From positions 124,001 through 188,000 of the forward strand of contig CAWETL010000004.1 of NCBI GenBank assembly GCA_963812085.1: a DNA stretch of 64,000 nucleotides. Direction: 5' to 3'. Both the position numbers and the translations under genes were made by a program. The DNA is from SPDF01 sp963812085 (GTDB lineage: Bacteria; Gemmatimonadota; Gemmatimonadetes; Gemmatimonadales; GWC2-71-9). Below, piece after piece: positions 55,471-64,000 of the stretch; the stretch's first letter is position 1, and each line of letters starts with the position of its first letter. The notes below the pieces were generated by a model. That model was not told the DNA's origin, searched no databases, and saw nothing but the letters and a program-made list of their open reading frames with translations.

Positions 55471-56603
55471 TGAAGAGCCGCCAATTTCTGTTTGGCGATG
55501 GTGACTTGGCCTTCCTGGCGCGATGGAGCCACCGCCACGAACCGCGTAAACGCCGCACGGGCCGCGTCCCGGTTGTTGAGTTGCATCTCGGCAATCCCGA
55601 GCCAGAAGAGCGGCCGGACGTCACGCGGATTTGCGGCCGAGGCCTGGCGCAGCACGTCTGCGGCGCCCGCAAAGTCTCCCGACCGGCCGAGGGTGACGCC
55701 GAGGTCGGTCAGCAGGGAGGCGTCGTCAGGATTGACCTCTGTCGCGCGCCGGCGTTCGGCCACCGCCGCCGGCCAGTTCTTCGCGTCCTCCTGGATCCTG
55801 GCCATCTGCACGTGCGCCATGTAGTTGGAGACATCGGCCTCGAGGACCTCTCGGTACAGCTGGAGCGCCTCGGTCGCCGAGCCGCTTCGCTGCTTGAGCG
55901 CGGCCAGCATGTACCGGTACTCGTTGACGTCCAGCGGCTCGGTATCGACGGAGTCCTTCTGCGATGGCCGACTGGCCAGCCGGATCAGGGCCTGGATGTC
56001 CTCCTCGGCCACCGCGTACTCCTTGACCTGCACGGCGGCGAGGGCGTGGAGCCACAGCAGCGATTCCCCCGCCGAGTCGCGTGGCTGACGCCTGGGCCGG
56101 TCGTCGATCTGGGCGCCGAGGCCGCGATAGGCCTCGGGATAGCGCCCTTCGACGAACGCCTTCACCGCATCGAGGTAGGAACTCCAGCCGGCCGGGACAC
56201 GATAGAGGAGCGCCATGAGGCGAACGTCCACGAAGGGATCGATCAGGAATGCGCGCTGGTAGAGCTGCCGGTTCTCCCGGGCGGCGGCGCGCCGCGCGCT
56301 GTCGCCCTTCTGTTGATGCCAATATTCTTCGTTGCGATCCCGGGCCACCGCGAGCGCCAGTTGCGCCTCCGCGAATCGCGGATCGATGACGAGGGCTGTC
56401 TGGAGCGACTGCTCCGCCTGGGGAAACTGCTTCTTTCCCATGTACGCCATGGCCAGGTTGTAGTGCGCGGCGGGGTCAAGCGAATCCTGGGTCGCCCGTG
56501 CCTGCAGCTCGGGGACCGTCGCCTCGACCTTGAGCGACTGCGCACCCAGCGGTGCGGCGAACGCGATGCAGCACATCAGGAGCGCCGGCATCGCGGGGTG
56601 CAT
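55467..56603 (-). CDS. Exported TPR-repeat protein
   Basis: 378 residues from ATG 56603, chosen because AGAGGGA lies upstream; GTG 56636 is an alternative. A signal peptide (LLMCCIAFAAPLGAQ) is followed by tetratricopeptide repeats (HYNLAMAYMGKKQFPQAEQS, DPRFAEAQLALAVAR, YMAHVQMARIQ, SLLTDLGVTLGRSGDFAGAA). TPR proteins mediate protein contacts. It sits between another TPR protein and the S41 protease in one operon, so it may present or regulate that protease. Confidence 0.82.
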   Translation of the reverse strand: MHPAMPALLMCCIAFAAPLGAQSLKVEATVPELQARATQDSLDPAAHYNLAMAYMGKKQFPQAEQSLQTALVIDPRFAEAQLALAVARDRNEEYWHQQKGDSARRAAARENRQLYQRAFLIDPFVDVRLMALLYRVPAGWSSYLDAVKAFVEGRYPEAYRGLGAQIDDRPRRQPRDSAGESLLWLHALAAVQVKEYAVAEEDIQALIRLASRPSQKDSVDTEPLDVNEYRYMLAALKQRSGSATEALQLYREVLEADVSNYMAHVQMARIQEDAKNWPAAVAERRRATEVNPDDASLLTDLGVTLGRSGDFAGAADVLRQASAANPRDVRPLFWLGIAEMQLNNRDAARAAFTRFVAVAPSRQEGQVTIAKQKLAALQ

Positions 56604-56636
56604 CCATGGTCCCTCTGCCGAGCGGAGAGTGATCAC

Positions 56637-57818
56637 TCAGTTGGCCTTGAGTGCTGGATACTTGGCTTCCAGCTGGTTGACCTGCGCCCAGAACCGGTCC
56701 GGGGCGATCGCGACGAAGCGGCGATACGCCGCGATGGCCTCTTCCGTTCGGCCGTCGGCTGCGGCGGCCTGGCCCATCAGGTAGGGCACCCGCGCATTGA
56801 GCGGCATCGCCTGCTCGGCACGCAGGAGCGCGGCCGTCGCGTCCTGGTAGCGACGCGCGCCCACCAACGTCGTACCGTAGTCGAGCAGGAGCCCGGGGTC
56901 GTCGGGGCTCGCTTCCAGCGCCCGCTCGCGCTCCTGCACTGCATCGGACCAGCGGTGCGACCGCTCGGCGATATCGGCGAGTTGTGCGTGCGCCATCTCG
57001 AAGGAGAGATCGGTGGTCAGCACCGTGCGAAATTCCTCGCTGGCCTGCTCCGGCTGTCCCGCCCGGCGGAGCATGACGGCCAGCACGTACCTGATGGTGT
57101 TGGAGGGGAGGATCGCGAACCGGGTGACCGAGTCGGATTTCTCCCGCTCCAGCGCCCGGTCGAGCAGGAGCCGGAAGTCCGCCACCGCGGTGGCGCTCTC
57201 GTTGATGTGCGCGGCCGCAAGTCCGTGATACCAGAGCACGAAGCCGGGGATCTGGTCGCGGTCCTTGTCCGAGGTGAATGTGTAGGCCTTCTCGAACGAC
57301 GCGTAGGCGGAGGGGTAATCTCCACCCCAGAAGTACTCGAGGCCGACCACCAGCGCCGCGTAATATCGGTCGGAATTGAAGTTGATCACGATGGCGTCGC
57401 GGGGAGGCACCACAAGGCCCATGACCCGCATGTCCACCATCGGGTCCAGCAGGAAGGCTCGCCGGAAGCGGCGGTTCGACTCGTTGACCGTCGCCACGAG
57501 TGCCGGGGGCACCTTGCCCCGGGCCTCTTCTCCCCAGAGCTTCGGCCGCCTGGCGTAGGGCAGATAGGCGAGGGCGAGCTGCACCTCTGGCACGCGCGGG
57601 TCGATCGCGTCCGCCCGCCGAAACGCCGAATCGGCGTTGACGAAACTCCGCACGTACCAGTACCCCATGCCGAGGTCGTACCACACGAGGGGATCGGTGG
57701 AATCGCGGCGGGCCCGGGCGACGAGTGTGTCGATCGGGATGGAGAGCGTGAGTTGCTGGGCGGAGGCGGGCGCCGGAAGCAGGACCAACCAAAGCGCGAC
57801 CAAGCGCAGGCGCGACAT
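56637..57818 (-). CDS. Exported TPR-repeat protein, first of operon
   Basis: 393 residues from ATG 57818 with GGAGGAAATGGC as ribosome site. The signal peptide ends PASAQ. TPR-like repeats are seen in LVWYDLGMGYWYVRSFVN, VPEVQLALAYLPYARR, FEMAHAQLADIAERSHRW, GLLLDYGTTLVGARRYQDAT and RVPYLMGQAAAADGR. It resembles the next TPR gene in layout (shared FLLDP/FLIDP segment) and may be its paralogue. The partner is unknown. Confidence 0.82.
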   Translation of the reverse strand: MSRLRLVALWLVLLPAPASAQQLTLSIPIDTLVARARRDSTDPLVWYDLGMGYWYVRSFVNADSAFRRADAIDPRVPEVQLALAYLPYARRPKLWGEEARGKVPPALVATVNESNRRFRRAFLLDPMVDMRVMGLVVPPRDAIVINFNSDRYYAALVVGLEYFWGGDYPSAYASFEKAYTFTSDKDRDQIPGFVLWYHGLAAAHINESATAVADFRLLLDRALEREKSDSVTRFAILPSNTIRYVLAVMLRRAGQPEQASEEFRTVLTTDLSFEMAHAQLADIAERSHRWSDAVQERERALEASPDDPGLLLDYGTTLVGARRYQDATAALLRAEQAMPLNARVPYLMGQAAAADGRTEEAIAAYRRFVAIAPDRFWAQVNQLEAKYPALKAN

Positions 57819-58139
57819 GCCATTTCCTCCTGCCTGGGTGGGCCGGGACATCCGGTGACGGTGCCCGGACATTCGATGGCGATCATCCAGGTGACGAGGG
57901 GGACGTCACGCTCCTGCCAAGGTGCCGCGCGAGGCGCTTCCCGTCAATGGGGTGTGGTCCAGTCGCCGCCGCGCAGCCCGCTGCGGGCCGCGCGACGGAG
58001 CGGCCCCGGCAGTGCATTCGAGGTCCAGGGCATTCTCCCCGAGCGCCGAGGTGCTGCCGCCACTGGTTGCGGGCTCCGGGAGAAGGTGTATGCTTCCCCC
58101 GGCTGCAGTCGCGCCGCGTCTCCACCTCTGCGAGGGTCT
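57819..58139. other. Divergent intergenic region
   Basis: About 320 bases between the TPR operon and the lipoprotein start. I find only a short GCCCGC/GCGGGC self-complementary stretch near 57976-57988 and no gene, T-run or convincing operator. Confidence 0.5.
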
Positions 58140-58596
58140 ATGCGAAAAGTCCTGCTTCTTCCCATGCTGGTCCTGGCCGTTGGCTGTGCGAAGGAACCCA
58201 AGGTGGAGGCCCCCGCCGCGCCGGCCGGCGCTCACGGTCACCGACGTCACGGGGTCCTACACGGGCAGCACCATGGCCAATGGCACCGACTCCGTCCTCT
58301 CCACCTGGACCTCCGTGGCGATGACGAACGCCGCCGGCGGGCTCGAGGGCAAGCTGATGGACGCGAAGGCGCCCACCGACTCGGTGGCCTTCACGGGGGT
58401 GCTCTCGGCTGACAGCGTCATCTGGTCGTCCGCACCGTTCATCCCGGCCGGTGCGCCCGCGGGCACCCCGCAGATGAAGTGGATCGCCGTGGGGCACGTG
58501 TCGGGCAACACCTGGACCGGCACGGCGGTGACCATGATCGCCGCGACCGACAGCGTGACGCAGAACAGCCACTGGACGGCGACCCGCACGCCCTGA
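58140..58596 (+). CDS. Small lipoprotein, frameshifted
   Basis: ATG 58140 opens a lipoprotein signal (LLLPMLVLAVGCAKEP) with lipobox AVGC. Around 58205-58230, in a GCCGCGCCGGCCGGC run, the frame shifts. The downstream part in the other frame reads VTDVTGSYTGSTMANG, WTSVAMTNAAGGLEGKL and MKWIAVGHVSGNTWTG, ending at TGA 58594-58596. The total would be about 150 residues. No family is recognised. A single missing base in the GC run probably explains it. Confidence 0.65.
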
Positions 58597-58931
58597 GGCA
58601 ATGCCGCGAGGGGGACGACGAAGGGCCGGCAGAGATCTGCCGGCCCTTTGTCGTGGCACTGCTCGCGCTGGCCTGATCGGCCGCCGACGGTCGCGACGGC
58701 TTCCGGCGGCCCAAGCGCGCCCCGAGGAACCCCCCGCGCGGCGGGATCCTTGTCGAGCGCGCGATCATTTCGCAGAGCACGCTCGCCAGGCGTACTGGTC
58801 CGATCGCCCGTCGATCGCCTACTTCCCGCCCGCCTGCGGGGTGGCCCGCATTGACACGTCCCGCCATGCGCCGCATACTAGCCCGCCGCCGGGAACCGGC
58901 GCGGCGGCCATCCCCCACCAGAGAGATCATC
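58597..58931. other. Intergenic region with terminator
   Basis: Apart from the terminator at 58621-58650, the 335 bases contain no gene I can support. They run up to the small membrane protein start at 58932. Confidence 0.5.
58621..58650. terminator. Rho-independent terminator
   Basis: AAGGGCCGGCAGA (58621-58633) and TCTGCCGGCCCTT (58636-58648) are perfect complements, followed by TGTCG. It ends the small lipoprotein transcript. Confidence 0.75.
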
Positions 58932-59276
58932 ATGGGTCTCATGCCAGCAGGAGCGAGCAATCCGTTCAGTTCTGTCAGTCAGCAGGCCGCGCTTGGAATC
59001 TTCAAGGCGACCGGATCGCGCGATCGCGACGTCCTGTACGCCCAGAAGGAGACGATGCTGGCCCCGTACCAGAATCTGAAGAAGCTGGCGATCATCAGCT
59101 TCGCGATCGGCGGGCTGTTCACGATTATGGTGATCATGGCGTGGTTTGGCATTCCGGTGCTCATCGGCGCGTGGCTGCTCTGGCACTTCCAGGCCAAGCA
59201 GGTCGCGAACGTGGAGGCGGCGTACAGCCAGTACCTTGCGACCGTGGGCGCGAGCGGTGGGGGAACCGCGGCGTGA
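58932..59276 (+). CDS. Small inner-membrane protein
   Basis: 114 residues from ATG 58932, after AGAGAGATCATC. One strongly hydrophobic stretch (AIISFAIGGLFTIMVIMAWF) runs straight into a second (IPVLIGAWLLWHF), probably two tight transmembrane helices. An amphipathic N-terminus and a C-terminal helix (ANVEAAYSQYLATVG) flank them. No family recognised and no catalytic residues. Confidence 0.6.
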   Translation: MGLMPAGASNPFSSVSQQAALGIFKATGSRDRDVLYAQKETMLAPYQNLKKLAIISFAIGGLFTIMVIMAWFGIPVLIGAWLLWHFQAKQVANVEAAYSQYLATVGASGGGTAA

Positions 59277-59363
59277 GGGGACACACCAGCTCGCCGGGCT
59301 GCTTGTTGATGACGCGCAGGAAAGGGGACATCTTACCGGACATCCTCTACCCCACTGGTGCCC

Positions 59364-62006
59364 ATGCGCGCTCTCCACGTCACTCTCGCGCTCCTCGTCC
59401 TGACTCTTGGCCTCGTTGCCCCCGCTGCGGCACAGCAGCGCAAAGCGAGCCTCACTCCCGCTCCGACCACGGTCCTCGACACGCTGACGTACCGCTCCCT
59501 CAAGTTTCGGGCGATCGGCCCCGCGGTGATGGGGGGGCGGATGTCGGCCTTTGCCGCCCGTCCGGGGTCGTCCACGATATTTGCCGCGGCCGGCACGGGC
59601 GGGCTCTTCAAGTCCACGAACAACGGCACCACCTGGTCAGCGCCCTTCGAGGGCCAGCCGGTTGCGTCGATCGGTTCCGTGGCCCTTTCGGCCACCGACA
59701 CCAGCCTCGTGTGGGTCGGCACCGGCGAGGGGAACGGCCGCAACTCCTCGAGCTGGGGGAACGGCGTCTACAAGTCCACCGATGGCGGCGGCAAGTGGAC
59801 CCACATGGGGCTCGACGAGACCCACGACATCCCCGCGATGGCCGTGGATCCGCGGGATACTTCCGTCGTCTGGGTGGCGGCGCTCGGCCACCTGTGGGGA
59901 AAGAACCGCGAACGGGGCGTCTACAAGACCATCGACGCCGGCAAGACCTGGAAGGCCGTGCTGCAGCTCGGTGACTCGGTGGGCGCGGTCGACCTGGTGC
60001 TGGACCCGGTGAACCCGGACGTGGTGTACGCCGCGATGTACATGCGGCTCCGCACCCCCTGGTCCTTCCGCTCTGGCGGTCCGGTCGGCGGCATCTACAA
60101 GACCGCAGACGGCGGCAAGACCTGGGCGAAGCTCACGACCGGCCTGCCCGCGCAGACCGGCCGGATCGGCCTCGACATCTACCCGAAGAATCCGCAGGTC
60201 CTCTACGCGGTCATCGAGTCGGACGAGGGCGGTCCGCGAGGCCTCGATGACATCAAGAGCCGGTCCGGCGGCGTGTTCCGCTCGGACGACGGCGGGGCCA
60301 GCTGGCGCCGGATGCAGGACATCGCGCCCCGGGGCTTCTACTTCTCCAAGGTCAGGATCGACCCCACCACCGACGCCCGCGTGTACATCCTGGGCTTCGG
60401 GCTTCACGTGTCCGACGACTCGGGGCACACCTTTCGCGCCGACGGCGCGGAGAAGCCGCACGGCGACCTGCACGCCCTCTGGATCGACCCCGCCAATCGC
60501 GATCGCCTGGTCCTGGGCACGGACGGGGGGATCTACTTCTCCTGGGACGCCGGAAAGACCTGGGATTTCGTCAACAACGTCGCGACCGGCGAGTACTACG
60601 AGGTGACCTACGACTTCCGCACGCCGTACCGGATCTGCGGCGGGCTGCAGGACAACGGCTCCTGGTGCGGGCCGTCCCAGAAGCACGCCCAGAACGGGAT
60701 CTGGAACGGCGACTGGTACCGCGTGGGCGACTGTGACGGGTACTACGTGCAGGTGGATTCCACCGATCCCGACATCGTCTATTCCGAGTGCCAGGGAGGC
60801 GACGCCTACCGGCTCAACCTGCGCACCAACCAGATGTATGCCATCAAGCCGCAGCCCAAGGAAGGGACGCCGGCCTTCCGCTTCAACTGGAATTCGCCGC
60901 TGGCCATTTCGCACTTCGATCCGACCGTGCTCTACCTGGGCGGCAATCGCCTCTTCCGCCTGACCTCGCGCGGCGACCGTTGGGAGGCGATTTCCCCCGA
61001 CCTGTCGACCGGCAATCCCGAGACGATGATCACGGCGGGCTCGTCGGCGGAGACCTACAACACCATCGTGAGCTTCTCCGAGTCGCCGGTCTCTCCGCGC
61101 ATCCTCTGGGCGGGCACCGACGACGGGAATGTGCAGGTCACCCGCGACGGCGGCGCCACGTGGACCAACGTGGCACGGAACCTCAAGGGCCTGCCGAAGG
61201 CCAACCTCTACGTCGCCCGCATCGAGGCGAGCCATTTCGACAGCGCCACGGCGTACATCGCGATCGACGGGCACCGGAGCGATGTCTTCACTCCGCTCGT
61301 CTTCGTCACCACCGATTTCGGGAAGACTTGGCGGCCGCTGGCCGGCAACCTTCCGGCAGGCGGGCCGGTGAAGGCGCTCCGAGAGGACCCGGCGAACCCC
61401 GACCTGCTCTTCGCGGGGACCGAGTTTGCGCTCTGGTTCACCGTCGATCGCGGGAAGAGCTGGAACCGCTTCCGGAACGGGCTTCCCACCGTGGCATTCG
61501 ACGACATCCAGGTCCACCCGCGCGATCGCGACCTGATCGTGGGGACCCACGGCCGCTCGATCTACATCCTGGACGACATCCTCGCACTCGAGCAGTTGAC
61601 CTCGGCCGTGCGGGACTCGGCGGCCTGGCTGTTCACGATTCGGCCGGCCCAGCCGTTCTGGAAGGCGCAGGAGAACGGCCTGTGGGGGCAGAACTTCTAC
61701 GTGGCGGAGAATCCGCCGGCGGGCGCGACCATCGACTTCTACCTCAAGGCGTTCAGCCCGGAAGACGTGACGATCACGATCGAGGACTCGGTGGGCGGGA
61801 AGGCGCGAGAGGTAGCAAAGCTGACGGCACGGGGCAACCTCGGCCTCAACCGGGTGGTGTGGGATCTCCAGCCCAAGCCAAGCCTCCGTACCGCCGGGCC
61901 GGGGGAGCCGACGGAGTACGTGAAACCCGGGCGATACATCGTCACCCTCGCGGCCGCCGGCAAGACCCTGAAGCAGCCGCTCGTGATCGTCGCGCCGGGT
62001 CAGTAA
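59364..62006 (+). CDS. Exported VPS10/BNR-like beta-propeller protein
   Basis: 880 residues from ATG 59364 with a signal peptide ending APAAAQ. BNR-type blade repeats with Asp-x-Gly-x-x-Trp are frequent (KSTNNGTTWS, KSTDGGGKWTHMG, KTIDAGKTWKAV, KTADGGKTWAKL, FSWDAGKTWDFV). This family of large exported proteins is often annotated as glycosyl hydrolase or sortilin-like, but activity is not established. The C-terminal 100 residues are an Ig-like strand domain (GRYIVTLAAAGKTLKQ). Conserved cysteines occur near residues 430-480. Confidence 0.85.
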   Translation: MRALHVTLALLVLTLGLVAPAAAQQRKASLTPAPTTVLDTLTYRSLKFRAIGPAVMGGRMSAFAARPGSSTIFAAAGTGGLFKSTNNGTTWSAPFEGQPVASIGSVALSATDTSLVWVGTGEGNGRNSSSWGNGVYKSTDGGGKWTHMGLDETHDIPAMAVDPRDTSVVWVAALGHLWGKNRERGVYKTIDAGKTWKAVLQLGDSVGAVDLVLDPVNPDVVYAAMYMRLRTPWSFRSGGPVGGIYKTADGGKTWAKLTTGLPAQTGRIGLDIYPKNPQVLYAVIESDEGGPRGLDDIKSRSGGVFRSDDGGASWRRMQDIAPRGFYFSKVRIDPTTDARVYILGFGLHVSDDSGHTFRADGAEKPHGDLHALWIDPANRDRLVLGTDGGIYFSWDAGKTWDFVNNVATGEYYEVTYDFRTPYRICGGLQDNGSWCGPSQKHAQNGIWNGDWYRVGDCDGYYVQVDSTDPDIVYSECQGGDAYRLNLRTNQMYAIKPQPKEGTPAFRFNWNSPLAISHFDPTVLYLGGNRLFRLTSRGDRWEAISPDLSTGNPETMITAGSSAETYNTIVSFSESPVSPRILWAGTDDGNVQVTRDGGATWTNVARNLKGLPKANLYVARIEASHFDSATAYIAIDGHRSDVFTPLVFVTTDFGKTWRPLAGNLPAGGPVKALREDPANPDLLFAGTEFALWFTVDRGKSWNRFRNGLPTVAFDDIQVHPRDRDLIVGTHGRSIYILDDILALEQLTSAVRDSAAWLFTIRPAQPFWKAQENGLWGQNFYVAENPPAGATIDFYLKAFSPEDVTITIEDSVGGKAREVAKLTARGNLGLNRVVWDLQPKPSLRTAGPGEPTEYVKPGRYIVTLAAAGKTLKQPLVIVAPGQ

Positions 62007-62036
62007 CTCTGGAGGCGGGGGGCGCCGGACGCCGAA

Positions 62037-62897
62037 TCACCTCGCCTCGCGCCTCCACCATGCGCTGGATCCCCGGCCTCCGCTCAGGAGACTCGTGGCA
62101 GGGTCGATTCGAAACAGGGTGAGCGCGTTGTCGCACATGATCTTCTGCCGGTCCTTCTGCGGAATCGCGATCTGCTCCATGAAGTCCAGGTAACTCTCCA
62201 TGGTGGCGATGGGCCAGTCCGTCCCGAACAGGACGTTCTCGGCTTCCACGCCGTAGAGCAGCATGTCCTGGACCTGCCGGCTCATGTACGTCTCGAACCG
62301 GTCGGTGAAGTCGCCCAGCACGAACCCGGACAGGTCGGTGTACACGTTGGCGTTCTTGTACACCACCTCCATGCAGTCGCGAATCCACGGATTGCCCAGG
62401 TGGCAGATGACGAAGTTCACGTCCGGGTAGTCCACCGCCACGTCGTCCACGTGGATCGGATGGGCGAACTTGACCTTGCCGCGCGGGTCGTAGGTGTCGC
62501 CGGAGTGGATCATGACCGGCAGCTTGTGGCGCGCGGCGAACCGGTATGCTGGTTCCCACATCGGATCGGCAGGATAGAACGGCTGGTAGCCCGGATAGAG
62601 CTTGAGGCCCTTCAGCTTCCCGGCCGCGACGTGGGGCTCGAGCGCGTCGAGCTCGGCCGGCACGAACTCCTCGTAGCTGAGCCCCGCCACCACGTAGAGG
62701 TGCGGCTGCTCCCGCACCGCCTCGAGGACCCTGAGGGTCGAGGGACGGCCAGGCGTCACCTTGTACGACGTGAGGATGACCGCGATGTCCACCCGGTTGA
62801 GCCGCATGGCGCGATTGAGCTCGGCGAGGCGCGCCGGGAGGCTCTCGACGGCGTCCTCGTGGTAGTTGTTCAGGTGGACGTGGCAGTCGACGATCAT
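62037..62897 (-). CDS. Metal-dependent amidohydrolase, TIM-barrel
   Basis: 286 residues from ATG 62897. It starts with DCHVHLNN, the H-x-H metal motif, and has GLKLYPGYQPFYP, MIHSGDT, FVICHLGNPW and LFGTDWP with the closing aspartate. This matches the amidohydrolase-2 group (decarboxylases and hydrolases acting on aromatic or lactone substrates). The substrate is open. Its start overlaps the stop of the upstream channel-like gene by 4 bases (ATGA). A short non-conserved tail ends RGSSAWWRREAR. Confidence 0.88.
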   Translation of the reverse strand: MIVDCHVHLNNYHEDAVESLPARLAELNRAMRLNRVDIAVILTSYKVTPGRPSTLRVLEAVREQPHLYVVAGLSYEEFVPAELDALEPHVAAGKLKGLKLYPGYQPFYPADPMWEPAYRFAARHKLPVMIHSGDTYDPRGKVKFAHPIHVDDVAVDYPDVNFVICHLGNPWIRDCMEVVYKNANVYTDLSGFVLGDFTDRFETYMSRQVQDMLLYGVEAENVLFGTDWPIATMESYLDFMEQIAIPQKDRQKIMCDNALTLFRIDPATSLLSGGRGSSAWWRREAR

Positions 62898-63565
62898 CTC
62901 GGCTTTCTCGTGCGCTGCAGGATGCTGGCCGCCCAGTCCTTGCCCCCCAGGCCAAAGGCCAGGGCGAGGGCCAGGCACACGCCGCCGAAGGCAAGCTCGA
63001 ACGCAGCGAGGAGGACGTCGCCGGCGAACTGCAGCTGGCGCAGCGCGAGCGTCAGGACGAAGGCGATGGTCGCGCCGCGCGCCAGGTAGCCGATCTCCTC
63101 GGCGTGCTCGACGCCGACGTTGTTCAGGTACGTCTCGGCGGTGGCGCCGAGGAGCCGCGACAGCATGAGGCCGAAGACCACGATCACCAGCGCCACGAGG
63201 ATGTTCGGGAAGTACGCCGCCACCTGGTCGAGCAGCGCGGCCGACACCTGCAGCCCGAGGACGTTGAACACGGCGAGCGCCACCACGAGCATCACGAGCC
63301 AGTACGCCGCGTTCGCGATCAGCGTGACGGCCGTGAAGGGGACGCCGCCCCGCATCAGGAAGGTCTCGACGCCCGTCCGCTCGGCCGCCGATTCGAGGCG
63401 GATCAGCCGGAGCAGCTTCAACAGGCCCGTGCGCACCATCCGCGCGAACAGCCACCCGACGATGAGCAGGAGCGTCGCACTGACGAGTCGCGGAGAGAGA
63501 ATGTGCAGTTGGGACCAGGTCAGTCGGAGGGCGTCCAGAATCTGGTCAACGACCGTGCCGCTCAT
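62894..63565 (-). CDS. Membrane protein with conserved TM-helix repeat (MscS-related)
   Basis: 223 residues from ATG 63565. Several hydrophobic helices are visible: LVSATLLLIVGWLFARMV, LVMLVVALAVFNVLG, ILVALVIVVFGLMLSRLL and a last one, VCLALALAFGLGGKDWA. The GWLFARMVR and FGLMLSRLLG segments are the conserved TM-helix repeat found next to MscS pores, without the MscS beta-domain. It could be a small channel or a channel partner. It is coupled to the amidohydrolase. Confidence 0.75.
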   Translation of the reverse strand: MSGTVVDQILDALRLTWSQLHILSPRLVSATLLLIVGWLFARMVRTGLLKLLRLIRLESAAERTGVETFLMRGGVPFTAVTLIANAAYWLVMLVVALAVFNVLGLQVSAALLDQVAAYFPNILVALVIVVFGLMLSRLLGATAETYLNNVGVEHAEEIGYLARGATIAFVLTLALRQLQFAGDVLLAAFELAFGGVCLALALAFGLGGKDWAASILQRTRKPR

Positions 63566-63686
63566 GGGGTGGCTCCCGTCGGAGGTATCGAGTAGGATAA
63601 TATGGACCGGGACCGACGCCATCCCGGGGCACCACTCTGTGCGCCAGGTCACTTCCTCGCGTCGGCTGATTGTGGAGTATTGGGTG

Positions 63687-64000
63687 ATGACTCCTCCCCT
63701 GGCCCGGCCCGCGGGCTCCCCTTCGATCGACGTCCGCGCCATGCGCGCGAGCGACTTCCCGGGCGTCCGCGAGCTCTCGGCGCTGGTGTACCCCACCACG
63801 CCGTCGTGGAGCGAGGCGCAACTCGCGAGCCACCTGCATTTCTTCCCCGAGGGGCAGCTCGTGGCGGTGGATCGTGAGTCCGGTACTCTCCTCGGGATGG
63901 CGTCGAGTCTCATCCTCTTCTGGGAGGACTACGGCCTCGGCGCCAGTTGGCGGGATATCACCGACGGCGGGATGTTCACCAATCATGACCCGGTGCGGGG
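63687..64000 (+). CDS. GNAT acetyltransferase domain, cut by window edge
   Basis: 104 codons from ATG 63687 are visible and the stop is outside. The start has the GNAT pattern: VRAMRASDFPGVREL, LVAVDRESGTLLG and SLILFWEDYG. The sequence order, ending with DITDGGMFTNHDP, resembles the acetyltransferase part of bifunctional GNAT/carbon-nitrogen hydrolase proteins. If so, a nitrilase-like domain should follow outside the window. Confidence 0.7.
   Translation, partial: MTPPLARPAGSPSIDVRAMRASDFPGVRELSALVYPTTPSWSEAQLASHLHFFPEGQLVAVDRESGTLLGMASSLILFWEDYGLGASWRDITDGGMFTNHDPVR

Noticed and set aside
55470..58412. 980-residue plus-strand open frame opposite the TPR/protease operon
   Set aside because: Low-complexity His/Arg/Gly-rich translation, complementary to three genes with clear families.

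Overview
The window is GC-rich bacterial chromosomal DNA, densely packed on both strands, with many 4-base start/stop overlaps (ATGA, GTGA). It looks like a Gemmatimonadota-type soil bacterium. The grounds are the fused 2-oxoacid dehydrogenase E1, an OmpA protein with thrombospondin-3 repeats, a large VPS10-like propeller protein, many Sec-exported or lipoprotein beta-propeller and TPR proteins, and a DnaE2/Y-family mutagenesis operon. That assignment is inference from gene content. I see no rRNA, tRNA, integrase, transposase, prophage or CRISPR array.

Layout. 1-5000: a truncated amidohydrolase, a fused E1 dehydrogenase and a tandem pair of exported proteins, the first of which is broken. 5000-10850: a membrane Ser/Thr kinase, a lon protease split by an out-of-frame palindromic insertion, and a TrmB-HPt regulatory pair. 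10960-19760: a hypothetical protein, an M28 peptidase, a beta-propeller protein, an N-swivel aconitase-family enzyme, a DUF4015 protein and an OmpA/TSP3 protein. 19875-24061: a selenoprotein W homologue (in-frame UGA plus a bacterial SECIS-like hairpin) next to phosphofructokinase, then a pterin/pABA operon. 24300-30460: two exported sulfatases around a periplasmic HAD phosphatase. 30498-41100: a DEAH helicase, a TetR-EamA divergent pair, a PAS-Fis regulator, a BamA-like protein, a thioesterase, IspH and an RCC1-repeat lipoprotein. 41100-47135: an epimerase, a TfoX-like protein, DUF72, sorbosone dehydrogenase and an MscS-type channel. 47200-53910: a DNA-repair/mutagenesis operon. 53938-64000: a TPR/TPR/CtpA-like operon, a VPS10-like protein, an amidohydrolase with a channel protein, and the start of a GNAT protein.

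The two most unusual features are these. First, a 76-codon selenoprotein (19875-20105) would be missed by standard gene calling because its UGA codon is read as a stop. Second, the mutagenesis operon (zinc-ribbon microprotein, radical SAM protein, Y-family polymerase lacking its catalytic acidic pair, 3-methyladenine glycosylase, DnaE2-like polymerase) is threaded with palindromic elements. Three successive genes have their stop codon inside such an element, and further palindromic tracts are inserted within coding sequence in dnaE2, pabB and lon.

Several genes carry apparent single-base frameshifts (dnaE2, the RCC1 lipoprotein, the epimerase, the lipoprotein at 58140, probably the TfoX-like gene). 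Some sit in short homopolymers, so assembly indels are a serious alternative to real mutation.
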